Assembly (NCBI GenBank): GCA_038501625.1
Contig: JAZAYU010000221.1
Location: forward strand, 62,001-126,000
Origin: Corbicula japonica
Lineage: Eukaryota; Mollusca; Bivalvia; Venerida; Cyrenidae
Reading direction: 5' to 3'
Length of the DNA: 64,000 nt
The notes beneath the pieces are model-generated. The model made no database searches, had not been told where the DNA came from, and saw only the letters and a list, made by a program, of their open reading frames with translations. The position numbers were made by a program, and so were the translations under genes. Of this stretch, positions 21,462 through 33,443 are shown one piece after another; the stretch's first letter is position 1; each line of letters opens with the position of its first letter.

Positions 21462-21560
21462 CTTTCGTGCGTCCGTCTATCGTGTATCGTGCGTCCGTCT
21501 AACGTGTATCGTGCGTCCGTCTAACGTGCATCGTGCGTCCGTATATCGTTTATCGTGCAT
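21462..21560. repeat. 22 bp minisatellite, block 1 (intron 1 of glycosyltransferase gene)
   Basis: About four to five tandem copies of a 22 bp word around CGTGCGTCCGTCTATCGTGTAT, with single-base variants. CpG-rich in an AT-rich intron. Confidence 0.85.
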
Positions 21561-21708
21561 CAAACTTTTTTTTATTTTATCATGCAACGTGAATAAGTTA
21601 CTTGCTTATGCAAAATTATGTGTTTAAATTTCAACCATTCATCTTATATTTTGATAGCATTTTCATTTTTTTTAGAAATCTCGTCCACAAATTATATGAA
21701 TCGGAAGT

Positions 21709-21816
21709 ATCGTGTATCGTTCGTTTACCGTGTACCGTGTATGCTGCGTCCGTCTATCGCGTATCGTGCGTCCGTCTATCGTGTATCGTGCGTCCGTATA
21801 TCGCGTATCGTGCGTT
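21709..21816. repeat. 22 bp minisatellite, block 2
   Basis: A second block of the same word, about five copies with more variants, 150 bp after block 1. The intervening DNA is not repetitive, so the array was split or seeded twice. Confidence 0.85.
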
Positions 21817-22759
21817 TCGTTTGTAACCTTAAATGTTCATAGTACTGTAAATGTAATTAACTATTGATATTGATATAGTGCGTTTTGTACTATTGTATGT
21901 TCCGAGCTATCATATTGCATGAGCTAGTTTTTGCCATAAAGAATCTACGTTACTGTGCTCTATCTCACACTAATGTACTATGGCGGTGCACCAAAACTCC
22001 AAATACTTCATATTTTGAAATCTTAACCTACAGTATGTTGTTAGTTTTAATGTAGTCTACAGATGAACAGAAGGGCGGGCGGATGAATTGAAAAGGCAAA
22101 GGTACTTATATCGTTTAACACATGACTGTAAATTATATAGCTTGATATAGAATTTGAATAAAACCTAGACCACTGAAATATCACAAAAAGTAGTGAGAAA
22201 CAGTTTGCTTTTGAGATAAATGAGTATTAACGCTTGATCAATCTAGTTGAAAAGCAAAAATAAAACGCAACATCCGTAGACATCTTATTGTGTCGGTTTA
22301 AAGCAGTTAAACTTTAAAACATATCTTCAAAAACATAAAAGTAAAGATTGTTTCCCTGTTGAAATGTAACCAAATTAAACATTTAACCAGGAAAAAATTC
22401 CGGGACAATCCTTTTGCAATTAAAAACTTGATCAAACCGTCTCTATAGAGTGATACTATATGGAATATAACCTATAAGAGGATGGTATTTTATTTTCTTT
22501 GACAGGATATTCTCCAGTTTCATTAAAATACGAAATGAAAAACAAAACGCGTACGTACGAGAGTTTACTAGTATCTTTTGTACAAGAAATAATTTCGTAA
22601 TAGAAATTAATTATCGTTTTCACAGACAATCAACCCAAAAGTACTTGAAATATTTGAAACGCTGTTAGAACAAAAACTGATATTATTTAATATGTTATGA
22701 AATCTGGGGGTTACATGTTCAATTCGTAAATTTCGTTTTCTATTTTGCTTTTATTTCAG

Positions 22760-22827
22760 ATGTATTTGTTTGTTGATCGCTATGATTCTCACCCTGATTC
22801 TGTACAAGTTAATCCATGTCCCATTTG
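22760..22827 (+). CDS. Exon 2: transmembrane signal anchor
   Basis: 68 nt between TTATTTCAG and GTATGT. In the phase set by exons 1 and 3 it encodes almost only hydrophobic residues, then KLIHVPF. This is the type II anchor layout of Golgi glycosyltransferases. Confidence 0.72.
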
Positions 22828-24485
22828 GTATGTTCATGAATTCTATTTATTGCTTCTTTTAAATTCCCTGGCTTGCATTCTACAAGTGCATAACTAGGTG
22901 CGGATTTTGCCTTAGTGTGGTGGAGGAAGACTACGGACATCTTGGGTAGAACAATCAACATTCTGTAGGACATCTGAGTCGCTTCCTGACATGAGTGATT
23001 ACTCGACCAAGAACGATATTATTTACCCAAAATATGTCTTGGACGATGATAGTATAGTTATTGCTTTGTTTAATAAAAACAACTTGTTTCTTTTCCATGT
23101 AGTTATAGAATATTTTAGAAAAGATACAAACTGATTAAAACTCTACGTTCTCAACGTAATAACGTTATTTTCAGAAACAATTTCTCATTTCTGAACATAT
23201 ACATACGGTCAGAAAACATTGTAATGCTTACATTTTTGAATACCCACATGAAGCCCACATCAATAACTTTTCTAAGTTCGCTCTTAGTGCTCTGAGTGCA
23301 ATTCAAATATACGCAGCGAATAAAGAATATTATTTTGCGTTAATCATTAGAAATTAACTCGTGGCTTAAGTACAGTTTTTATTGTGTTTCCAAATGCAAA
23401 CATTCAAATACTTCTCGGCATTGATTTCTCAAAGATGTCTTTTATTATGTTACAGACCTAGCGACGACCCATTTGTTAATCGTCGTCGATACGGACATGC
23501 AGCTTCCACCATTTCAACCTGACGTCATCAGTGACTTCCCCGTAACTAAGGGAGATAATTCTATACCTTTCATTATACATCAATTAAATAAAGATTATAA
23601 CGTACCAAATAGTTTGGTAAAATACGTCAAAACTGTTGTTGAACAAAACCCTAAGTGGAAATATTACTTCTGGACAGACGAAGGAGGAAGAAAGCTAATT
23701 GCCGAAAAACTGCCCCAGCTGTTGCCAAAATGGGACAGCATAAGCAAGGGAATTCTCAAGGCAGATATTAATACTGGGATACGTTGCATTGCATGAATTT
23801 GGAGGTGCATATCTAGATTTTGATCTTGAAGTGCTCCGAAGTTAAGACAGGCTAACGATGAAATATCCCTGTATTATTCCACCGGAACCGTTTGAGCACA
23901 ATGCATTGCTCTATGGTACCGACATTTTCTGAACAATGCTATATTGTTCTGCAGACCAAGACATCCGTTTTTCAAAATGGTGCTTGCAACGTTGATAGGT
24001 ACTGCTGACTTCCCACATCAGCCCCTTGATGCTACTGGCCCAGCAATGCTTACTCGTGTTTATAAAGAGTACACTAAAAATATGACCGCATTAACAATTG
24101 AAAGCGGTCAAGACAATTCCCCGTATGCCGTTAAAAGTTATTTCCCCTTAAAGCATCCAAACGCGTATTTCATACCAAATACACAATATTTTACTGAAAA
24201 TATAGATGCAAAGTCACTGGTTGTGAAAACTTGCAGTAAATTTAGTAAAGAAACAGTTCTGGTACAACGTGCTTGTTCAGAGCTTAGACACAAAGGTTTT
24301 GTTAGAAAACCGAACAAATACGCTTTTACCATACATCAGTATTATCATATTTGGTTTGGTTTAAAAGTTTACTGTTAAAATATTTCTCATGGACTTCTAT
24401 TACTACCGATATAAGAGAAATATTTGAAAAATGTATTATTTATTAAACTTCTATTTTTATATGGTGTGTCTATTCATTGGTTTTC

Positions 24486-24582
24486 AATAAACTGCCGAGA
24501 ATTACGGTGATGTACCTGGTTGTCCTCCCGGTGCAATGTTTACGTTCCTTGATACCTCGGTGCGCGAATAAAGGCTAATAAA
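24486..24582 (+). terminator. Candidate poly(A) signals of the glycosyltransferase gene
   Basis: AATAAA at 24486-24491, 24567-24572 and 24577-24582, 108-204 nt after the stop codon. Confidence 0.45.
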
Positions 24583-24644
24583 GTTAAAGACAATTAATAT
24601 TAACATCAAAAGTAGTAAATTATGTGAAAATGGATTTTGAAAGT

Positions 24645-24890
24645 CGCAGAACACGACACACAAGAAACTATTAAAGGCTTTTATAATCTGCTCTTGTGTT
24701 TTACTACTCGTGCCGCCAAGCCAAAATCTACACTAGTTAACAGTACAAATCTGGACCCATTCCAATCAATGCTGTGCATATGAATGTGAAAATTGAACAT
24801 TCAGTTTAGATTAATACCGTTCTAATAGTCCTTAGATTTAAGGATAGTTTTGCCCTAAATGAGAAGACGCGGTAATAAAAGGTTTTACTG
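24645..24890. repeat. Decayed copy related to the 2061-2400 repeat
   Basis: It shares, in the same order, a GAACACGACA start, TGCCGCCAAGCC, TTTACACTA-like, CCATTCCAATC..TGCATATG and TTTTGCCCTAAA..GAGAA blocks. Similarity is patchy, so this is a tentative family assignment. Confidence 0.4.
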
Positions 24891-25169
24891 AAAATTGCAA
24901 GAATTAAAAAAAATCATCTCGATTTCTTAGATGCATATTTCACTTTTTTAGATATAAACATGGCTTCTAAATCCCTCGGAGGGTTATTAGTTTTGTGGAC
25001 ATGTTAGTGGTTTATCACATTTCTAAAGATGAAAATGAATAATCCCGAAATATATGAATCTGGTAAACAGATTTAGAGACGAAATATGGTAATAGTAATT
25101 AACAGTTGTGGCGACAGGTTAGTTCAATGGCTTAGAAAGTTGGTTGTTTTAGAAAGCAATAGTTGAAAT

Positions 25170-26580
25170 ATGTTGACAAACCTAAATAACAAAGAAATAT
25201 TACTTTTAGGAGCACAATACGCTGAAGAAAAATCTAAACAACTAGAAAATCCATGTTGGAAAAATGTACTCGAAAGCTGGGAGTTGTTTTGTAAAAATAT
25301 TCACGTCAATTATATATTCGCCGTCCTCTATTCACCACTATGGTATAACCACAATTTTACTAATAAAACACTGTTTTACAAGAGCTGGTACGACAAAAAT
25401 ATACAATTTGTAATTGACAAACTGACGAAGGTTAATTTTATACTTTTAGTCAATTAAAAGACGTTTAGAAAATAAGACGTACAATTTTAGATTATCAAAG
25501 ACTTATAATTAATATTCTAAATGAATGGAAAACTATCATCCAAAACAGTAATCGTAACTTTAAAATAATTAAAGGAAATATGCATTTAAATGTAAACTTC
25601 AAATATCTAATAAAAGAGAAAAAGGGATGTAGTAAGTTTTATGAAATCTTGTTAGATAAACGTAACATATTTAAAACAGAAAAATGGGTACCTTCATTCG
25701 GTCCTTTTACACTCGAAGATTTTAAAAACAATACACACGAATTTAATGAATATAGACGAAATAAACCTGAAAGATTTTCAATTTAAAATAAACAATAAAA
25801 CTCTTGCTACAAAGTCATTCCTTTTTTAAAATAAATAAAGTCCGGAGCAGTATGTGCTCATATTGCAATGAAAGAGAGGAAACAATTCATCATTTATTTT
25901 GCGATTGTGAAAATATCAAATCATTTATTACAAATACCAAACAATGAATAAATAATAATTTGAATATTAATTTAAACGTTGATGAAAAGGTGTTTCTGCT
26001 AAGTTTAAGCGATGAAAGCGACATTGTGAAGCTCTTTACAATTTTGTTAAAATATTACATATACAAATCGAAATTTCGAGAAAATTGTCGCGCTTTTTAA
26101 TGACTTCGTTTTTTATAGGTTATTTAAAACATAAACTTATTAGCAGAAAATATATTCTTACATTAAATAAAAGACACGAACCTCTGCTTGCCACCATTTC
26201 TAACGCATTAGAAATTTTGAATAATTTACGATAGAAAATATTAGAAATGTTCACTTACAACGATAAATTGCAAACGTATAAAATAGTATATAAAGATTAG
26301 TAATATGTTAAGAAAAGTACAGAACTATGATGCCGATGAGACGCAAAATTTCTCCCAATTTATGCCTTGTGCTTTTGAAATATTTATAATGTTTCAGTCC
26401 TCTTATAACCAAATTAGGATTATTTCTGGTTTGTATTATCTAATTTGAAATATTTAGTATTTCTATAATATATAATCTAACTTTGAATATTTGTTTGTAA
26501 TTTAATGATATAGTTATCCTGATATGATGTAATGTAATAAATGGGGTTTCCCTGCAAAGGGGCATGGAACGATAAAAAAA
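25170..26580 (+). mobile_element. 3' fragment of a second LINE, different from the first
   Basis: The remnants are C-terminal ORF2 sequence with stops and frameshifts. At 25170-25457 it reads NPCWKNVLESWELFCKN, SPLWYN and LFYKSWYDKNIQFVIDKL. At 25480-25786 it reads LNEWKTIIQN and WVPSFGPFTLEDFK. Past a frameshift it reads FQFKINNKTLATKSFLF, then a CSYCNEREETIHHLFCDC zinc-binding cluster (about 25850-25910), matching the zf-RVT type tail of L1/Tx1-like elements. No RT core remains. The 3' end is probably near the A-run at about 26575. Confidence 0.75.
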
Positions 26581-28797
26581 GTTCATTCTGACATTCCATA
26601 TTACATTGCCTACTATTCTAGCTCTAGCCAGTAATGTATGGTTTCTATACTAGCTGGAACCCCCAGGTTGCATGATGCTTGCATTGCCTGGTTAATGGTT
26701 AATATGGTCATGCATCACACCATTCACCTTGCTTATGTGTTACAAAGCCAACTAGCACTAAGCAGAGGGTGATAAATAACCAAAGGGTGCATATATAGAA
26801 AAAAACATGGTGATTAAACGGCATAGTAATTACATTGATGCATAAAATCATTTAAACAGTAGACTTTAAAAATTGTTGCTGATCCATGCGAAATAATCCA
26901 GTGATCTGTTTTTGGCAGTCGAAAATACAAGTATTATGCATAGCAAGACAAACATATCGATTAGCAGAGAGTAACCAAGCAAGAAATGAATTTAGTTCCC
27001 TTAAGTCTACAGTTCTTTGCGTACACTTAAATATTCTGTTTACAGTTGGAGTTCTCTACAAACACTTTTACTAGGGGTCTTAGCGTACATCTGCCCTGTC
27101 ACTGTGAGGTTCTCTATGTACAATTAAGCACTTTTTAAAACATAATTTTCTTGGATTTAGTACAATTTTTAGGGTAATGTAAGTGATGTATGCTGGGTCT
27201 TGCCGAGAATTTTCGAAGTTGGAGAAATATTTGGACACATTTTCTTAAGGCATGACTACCGAAGGATTTCGGCATTTCAGCTGTGCAGTGTTCTGACCAA
27301 ACTGTTGTCACAACCGAGATGCCACCATATTTAAAAGATTCCCTGATTGCTGCCGTACAGTAACAATACAGTAAAACTCCTCATAAGTCAGGGGCACAGC
27401 TAGCTCTCTATTTATTAGTGTACTATGTTTACTTAACATAAGAAAAGTTAGAAAAGTAACGAAAAATAGTTAGACCTAAAAATCCCTAAAATTCTATTTG
27501 CAGATCTAATCACCAGTCATCGGTCATTTGTGAAAAGTTTTTGTAAATAGCCGATGCCTGAACATTTCTCTATGAGAAGTTGAATAGCACATTCTGTTAC
27601 CATGTATAGTACACTTGGCTAGGCGATGTCGCCATGTCTGTTGCTTACATCTGTTCCTTTATGCCTGAAGGTTTGTTAATTGGTTACTTATCCCACCCTT
27701 ATGTATCTGACTTCCACGAACATGAATCTTTTCTTTTAAGTTTGTTGTTTGAATCAGGGTAATTCGATTAAACTTTTTCTCGGGTTGTCCCGGCCAGTTC
27801 ACTCGGTAGCGTTGTCGGAATTGCATGGCTTGGTGCTGTCGTTCTGACGATACGCACGGGTTTTCTCACCAGCAGAGCCATTATCACTTGAAATTCACAG
27901 TAGCGCTATTTGTGTAAAAGTCTACCCATATTTCGTTACATATCAATAGATTGAGGCCTTTTAAAATTAATGTAGTGAAAAATAATGTTAGACAAAAGGC
28001 ACGAAAAACGTAAAAATGACCGGCAAATAACAGAAATAATTAACTTTAAGAAAATGTTCCGCACTTTTTTCGAGCGACATTACGCGGGATGTAAACAATA
28101 AGCCGCGCGTGTTAAATTAGGTTAATGTATGATAGTTTACATGTTCTTAAATATAATTGTCGTCGTTTAGCTTTTCATCTGTACACATTTAATATCTTTG
28201 TCGTCTGCTACCGTATTGAAAACTATAGTTCACTTAACCGATTTTTTTTGTTAAGATACAGTGTACAAGGGGACGTTTTTTGTTAGAGCACATGTAATTG
28301 TTCTTTTTATAAATGGTGGGAAAAACCAGCTGGACAGCTAGCCGAATCGAAAAAATTATCAGGGATTATAGAGTGTTGTGATTTTTCAATGAATTTATGT
28401 TATTATTCAGGCATTTCTGTCGTTTTTTAATACTATAATGGGGTGTATGGCATTATTTGCACTTCTTCGTTAACCGAAAAGCTATCTATGCATAAAAAGT
28501 GACGTGTTACCAGGTCAGTTTCGTAGCTCGCAGCGTGTTGTTCTTCAATTTTAGGCGGAGTTTCTGGCCTGAGCGATTAAAAAGTACACCAAAACTTACT
28601 CGAAAGCGATCAGGATTTGTAAAATGTTGTGACTGCGACGCTTGCACCAATTTCCGTCTTTTCTCATGGTCACTATAGAACCTCGCATATTTAGGTATGC
28701 ATATAGCCGAAATGATATATCGAAATTGAAAGCTGCGTGTCTTCTTAGGCTGCCTGCTTTTGAATACCAGCTTTAAAGACTGTTAGCCTCGCCGCCA
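26581..28797. other. Intergenic DNA, no gene seen
   Basis: No exon with matching splice signals or long ORF was found. The GC content rises slightly after 28500, just before the small ORF on the minus strand. Confidence 0.45.
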
Positions 28798-28986
28798 TTA
28801 TAAAACGATAATAAGTTCAGCATTGTGTTTTGGCATGTAGTGATATTGATCTTTCTCTTTGCTTTCGTTATGTACAGCAAAGAAGTAGTTGATAACGCCA
28901 ATGAATTCTAAGCCAGAGAGAAACGCCATCAGTAGACCATCGATGGGCATAATGTTTTCACCTTCTGCATCTTCTTTTTTGTCTAT
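28798..28986 (-). CDS. Possible terminal exon or small ORF, unknown function
   Basis: A minus-strand frame is open for about 62 codons to TAA at 28800-28798. It has a non-random look: charged KIDKKEDAEGEN, then a hydrophobic stretch IMPIDGLLMAFLSGLEFIGV-INYFFAV, then a polar tail HNESKEKDQYHYMPKHN. This resembles one transmembrane segment plus a cytosolic tail. Upstream it meets an in-frame TAG (about 29007-29005) and then pyrimidine-rich satellite DNA. It may be the last exon of a gene, a decayed copy, or chance. I do not recognise it. Confidence 0.3.
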   Translation of the reverse strand: MDKKEDAEGENIMPIDGLLMAFLSGLEFIGVINYFFAVHNESKEKDQYHYMPKHNAELIIVL

Positions 28987-30486
28987 TTTGTCCCTTTTAG
29001 TTCCCTATTTTGTTTCCTTCTTTGCTTCATTCATTCTTTATACAAGTATCAGTCTTTGTTTCTTTCCACGGCTTATTGTTGGTTATCTGTAGAACTTGTA
29101 TGCACAATGTATCTTGATTGATTTTCCCTCTGCGTTTAAGGGCTTGGGACCTTTTGTAAAGCACATGTGACACGTCATATACAGTACAAACTTCAATGCT
29201 AACAGGTTTACTGTCGTTTTAGTGCATTTTTATGTTTGTCAAATTTGTATATGACTTATTGCATGTTCTTCACAAGCCGCATTAAAAATCCAGTCGTGTA
29301 GTTTGATCTATCCTCTTTCAGTCTTTCTTTTATTCTTTGTTTCATTTCGTAGTTTCATTTCCAGTTTCATTCCTATTTTTTGTTCTTATTTCATTATTTG
29401 CTTGTTTGTTTCTTTCGTAATTTCAATCTTTGTTTTTGTTTCTTTCTTTTCTTTATTTCCCGTTCCTTCTTACATTTTTTCTTTCCTTCTTTTTGTTATT
29501 CGTAATTTCTTTTTTTTTGTTTTTTATTTTTAATTGTAATCTTTGATTTATTATTTGTTTTATTCTTTGTTGCATTCCTTGTTTTGTTTTTTTTTGTATC
29601 TTTCTACATGTTTTGTTTTGGTCTGTTTCATTCCTTATTTCATACATTCTTTCCTTCTTTGTTTTGTTTTTAAATTTCATTTTAAGTTTCATGCTTTGCC
29701 TCCTTCTGAATTTTTATTTTTGGTTCATTCCTTTTTACTCTTCATTTCTTTGTTTTTGTTTCATTATATGTTTCTTTCTAGATTTGATTATTTGTGCCAT
29801 CCTTAGTTTGTCTGTTAAAGTCATTTTTGTTCCATGCTTGATTTATTTTTTTACTCGTAATTTCATTATTTGTTCCCGATTGCTTTGAAATTCTTCATTC
29901 TAAATTTAACTCTTTGTTTCACACTGTGTCTCATTACATGTACTTGTTTCAATCTTTGTTTTTATTGATATATTACTTCTTTATATTTATACTTGCTTCG
30001 TTCCTTCTGTTTTATCTCTTTCTTTCATTCTTTGTCTCTTTGTTTTATTATTAGTTTCATTCTTTCATTCAGTAATTCTTAAATTCAATCGTCATTTCGT
30101 TCTTCATTTCCATGTTTGTTTTTTATTCATTATTTGTTTACGGTTTAGTTCCACTCATACATTTTATCTTTTAATTTTAATTCTTAATTTATTTATTTGT
30201 TTCAGTCGCAATTTCATTCTTTGTTTCAGTTGTACGTACAAGTTTCATTCTCAATTTCTTTTTGTTTCATTCTTTAGCTTAGTGTTTTATTCTTGATTTC
30301 AATTATAGTTGTTTCACTCTTTCTTTTCATATTTCAATGTTTGTTTCAATATTCAGTTTTTTCTCCACACTTTGTTTCATTGTTTCTTTCAATGTTATTT
30401 TTAATTACTCCTTTCAGTTTTAAGTTCATTCTTTGTTTAAGTCTTCCTTAAAGTTATTGTTATGTTTTTGTCAATCTTGTTCACTG
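28960..30486. repeat. Diverged left margin of the satellite region
   Basis: The plus strand becomes T/C-rich with irregular TTTCATTCTTTG-like words. The full unit layout is not recognisable, as expected for an array edge that is no longer homogenised. Confidence 0.7.
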
Positions 30487-31980
30487 GGCCTCCAGTGGAG
30501 GGCAAGGGACACATACAGCATATGACAGACACAATATTGTATAATTGGCGTTAAATTCTTAATTTATAACGTAATTTTATCTTTTATTACTTTTTCCATT
30601 GTATTTCAGTGTTTGTTTCATTCTTTATTTAATAACATTTTTTTCAGTTTTTAATTCCATTATTTTTTCATTCTTTCCTTCATCTTCATTCTTTATATCA
30701 CTTTTTTTCTTTTGTGTTTCCTTCTTCCTTGCATTTTTTTATTTTTAATTTTAATGTTTGTTTCAATCTTAATTTCTTTCTTTGTTTCCTACTTCCTTTC
30801 AATGTTATCATTCTTAATTTCAGTCTGTTTCATTCTTAATTTCAATCTTTGTTTCATTCTTAATTTTTATCTTTGTTTCATTCTTCCATTCAACGTTTCA
30901 TTCTTAATTTCAATCTTTGTTTCACTCTCAATTTCTTTCTTTGTTTCCTCCTTCCTTTCAATATTTCAATCTGTGATTTTTTTCTTTGCTTTTTTCTTCC
31001 TTTCAATGTTTCATTCCCTCCTTCATAGCCTCATTCTTAATTTCATTACCTTTTGCATTCTTAATTTCATTATTTTTTTTTAATATCATGTTTGCTTGGA
31101 ATAGGTCATTCATTACCTAATTCTTTCTTTCAGTCTAAATTACGTCTCTCTCTATGCGTTAAATTCTTAGTTTATAACTTAATTTTAATAAATGTATTAT
31201 TATTATTTCTTTCTTAATTTCATTCTTTGTTTCTGCCTGTTTCAGTCTGAATTTCATTCTATGTTTCATTCTTTGTTGATTTTTGGTTTATTTCATTGTG
31301 TTGTTTCTTTCTAATTTTACGGATTATTTATTCTTACTTTTATACTTTGTTTCAATTCATTCTTTTATTCCTTACTTCATTCTTTGATTCTTAATTGTAA
31401 TTTCTGTGTTTCATTCTTTTCTTTATTCTTTGTTTCATATTATTGTTTCATTTTTATTTAAAATACTTATTTAAGTGTTTGTTTCATTCTTTATTTAATA
31501 ACATGTTTTTCCATTATTTGTTACCTTCTTGGCTTCATTCTTCATTCTTTATGTCAGTTTTTGTTGCTTTCTTTGTTTCATTATTCCTTTCAATGTTTCA
31601 TTTTAAATTTTTATCCCTTGTTTCATTCCCTAAGGCCTCATTCCTATTTTTTCTTTCTCTTAATCTCTTTCTCTCTCTCTCTCTTTTTCTCTACCGCTCT
31701 CTCTCTCCCTACATCTCCTTCTGTATTTTCCTCCTCACCATTTCATGGAGAAGAGGTTATTTTATCGTTTTTGCTTTTTCTTTAATCCATAACATGACAT
31801 TAACTCATTGTATTTTTATTATATGTGCAATTGATTGAATAAATACTGTTTAAACCTATATTTTTCTTGATACATACTTCATTTAATTAAATCATTTAGT
31901 TTCTATCCTTAAAGTTATTGTTATTTATATGTCTACCTTATTCGAGAGATAAATATGCTGTATGTTGCGGACCTCCACTG
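30487..31980. repeat. Satellite unit 0 (diverged)
   Basis: The anchor is altered to CACTGGGCCTCCAGTGG and the left arm of the outer inverted repeat is missing. The body is strongly diverged. The CT tract at 31669-31715 is degenerate. Confidence 0.8.
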
Positions 31981-33139
31981 GACATCCAGTGGAGGGCAAG
32001 GGACACATACAGCACTATGGCAGACACAATATTACATAATCGGCGTTTAATTCTTAATTTAAAACTTAATTTTAACTTTTATTACGCTTAACTTGTATTT
32101 GTTTTTCAATCTTTCGTCCATTCTTTATACATTTACTCAATGTCTCATTTATTATTTCTTTCTTAATTTCATTCTTTGTTTCAGTCTGAATTTCATTCTA
32201 TGTTTCATTCTTTGTTGATGTTTTGGTTAATTTCATTGTTTTGATTCTTTCTAATTTTAAGGTTTATTTATTCTCACTTTTATACTTTGTTTCAATCACA
32301 CTTTTACTAATTACTTCATTCTTTGTTACTTAATTTTTATTTCTGCGTTTCATTCTTTTCTTCATTCGTTGTTTCATTTAATTGTTTCATTTTTTGTAAA
32401 ATTATTTATTTCAGTGTTTGTTTCATTTTGTACTTAACAACATATTTTTCATTTTTAATTCAATTATTTGTTTCATTCTTTGCTTCATTCTTCATTCTTT
32501 ATATTAGTCTTTGTTTCTTTCTGTGTTTCCTTCTTCCTTTCAATGTTTCATTCTTAACTTCAATCTTTGTTTCATTTTTAATTTCTTTCTTTGTTTCCTT
32601 CTTCCTTTCAATGTTTTATTCTTAATTTTAGTCTTTGTTTCATTCTTAATTTCTTTCTGTGTTCCCTTCTTCTTTTCAAAGTTTCATTCTTAACTTCAAT
32701 CTTTGTTTCATTCTTAATTTCTGTCATAATCTGACGTTCCTTTCAACGTTTCATTCTTTATTTCAATCTTTGTTTCATTCTTAATTTCTTTCTTTGTTTC
32801 CCCCTTCCTATCAATGTTTTACTTAATTCCAATCTTTGCTTGATTCTTAATTTTTCTATTTTTCCTTCTTCCTTTTTATGTTTCATTCTGTTCCTTCATA
32901 GTTCCATTCTTTATTTCATTACTGTTTTGCATTCTTAATTTCTTTCATTTCTTCACGACATATTTGCTTGGTATGGTTCATTCTTCACCTTACTCTTTAT
33001 TTCAGTCTAAATTTTGCCTTATGCTTTGTTTTTCCCTTCAATGTTTCATTTTAAATTTTATCCTTTGTTTCATTCTTCTTTCAAATGCCTAACTCCTAAT
33101 TTCTGTCCCGCTTTCTCTCTATCTCTTTCTCTCTCTCTT

Positions 33140-33175
<36 letters not shown>

Positions 33176-33443
33176 CATCTCAGTATAGTCCTCTTCACCA
33201 TTCCATGGAGAAGAGGATAAATAAGCGTTTTCGCTTATTCTTTAATACATTACATGACATTTACTCACGGTATTATTTCATTATATGTGCAATTGATTGA
33301 ATAAATACTGTTTAAACCTATTTCTTTCTTGATACATACTTCATTTCATTAAATCATTTTAGTTTCTATCCTTAAAGTTATTGTTATTTATATGTCTACC
33401 TTATTCGAGAGATAAATATGCTGTATGTTGCGGACCTCCACTG
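31981..33443. repeat. Satellite unit 1
   Basis: 1463 bp, the first unit of the homogeneous array. CT tract about 33112-33172. Confidence 0.95.

Larger units (their letters stand above)
20985..24378 (+). pseudogene. Golgi-type glycosyltransferase with DXD motif (GT32 / Gly_transf_sug-like), 3 exons, disrupted
   Basis: Seen: exon 1 20985-21053 (ATG at 21013), exon 2 22760-22827, exon 3 23456-24378. Acceptors TTTCAG, TTTCAG and TTACAG, and donors GTGAGT and GTATGT, join in phase. Residues 1-14 form a cytoplasmic tail (MSNRYMCGYSTQQK) and about 15-36 a signal anchor (CICLLIAMILTLILYKLIHV). A stem follows, then the catalytic domain: IPFIIHQLNKDYNVP, NPKWKYYFWTDEGG, YVALHEFGGAYLDFDLEVL with the metal/sugar-nucleotide DXD (DFD, 23816-23824), and a terminal IHQYYHIW. 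Total coding length is 1032 nt, a multiple of three (about 343 residues). Known: the family transfers sugars in the secretory pathway; the donor and acceptor are not readable here. Odd: a +1 shift at about 23767-23776, a TAA at 23843-23845 where Leu fits, and a -1 shift at about 23927-23931 that restores the frame. Its introns rule out a processed copy. Confidence 0.8.

Noticed and set aside
20985..24378. Processed (retro) pseudogene origin for the glycosyltransferase
   Set aside because: Two introns with canonical, phase-matched borders are present, so it arose by DNA-level duplication or is the original locus.
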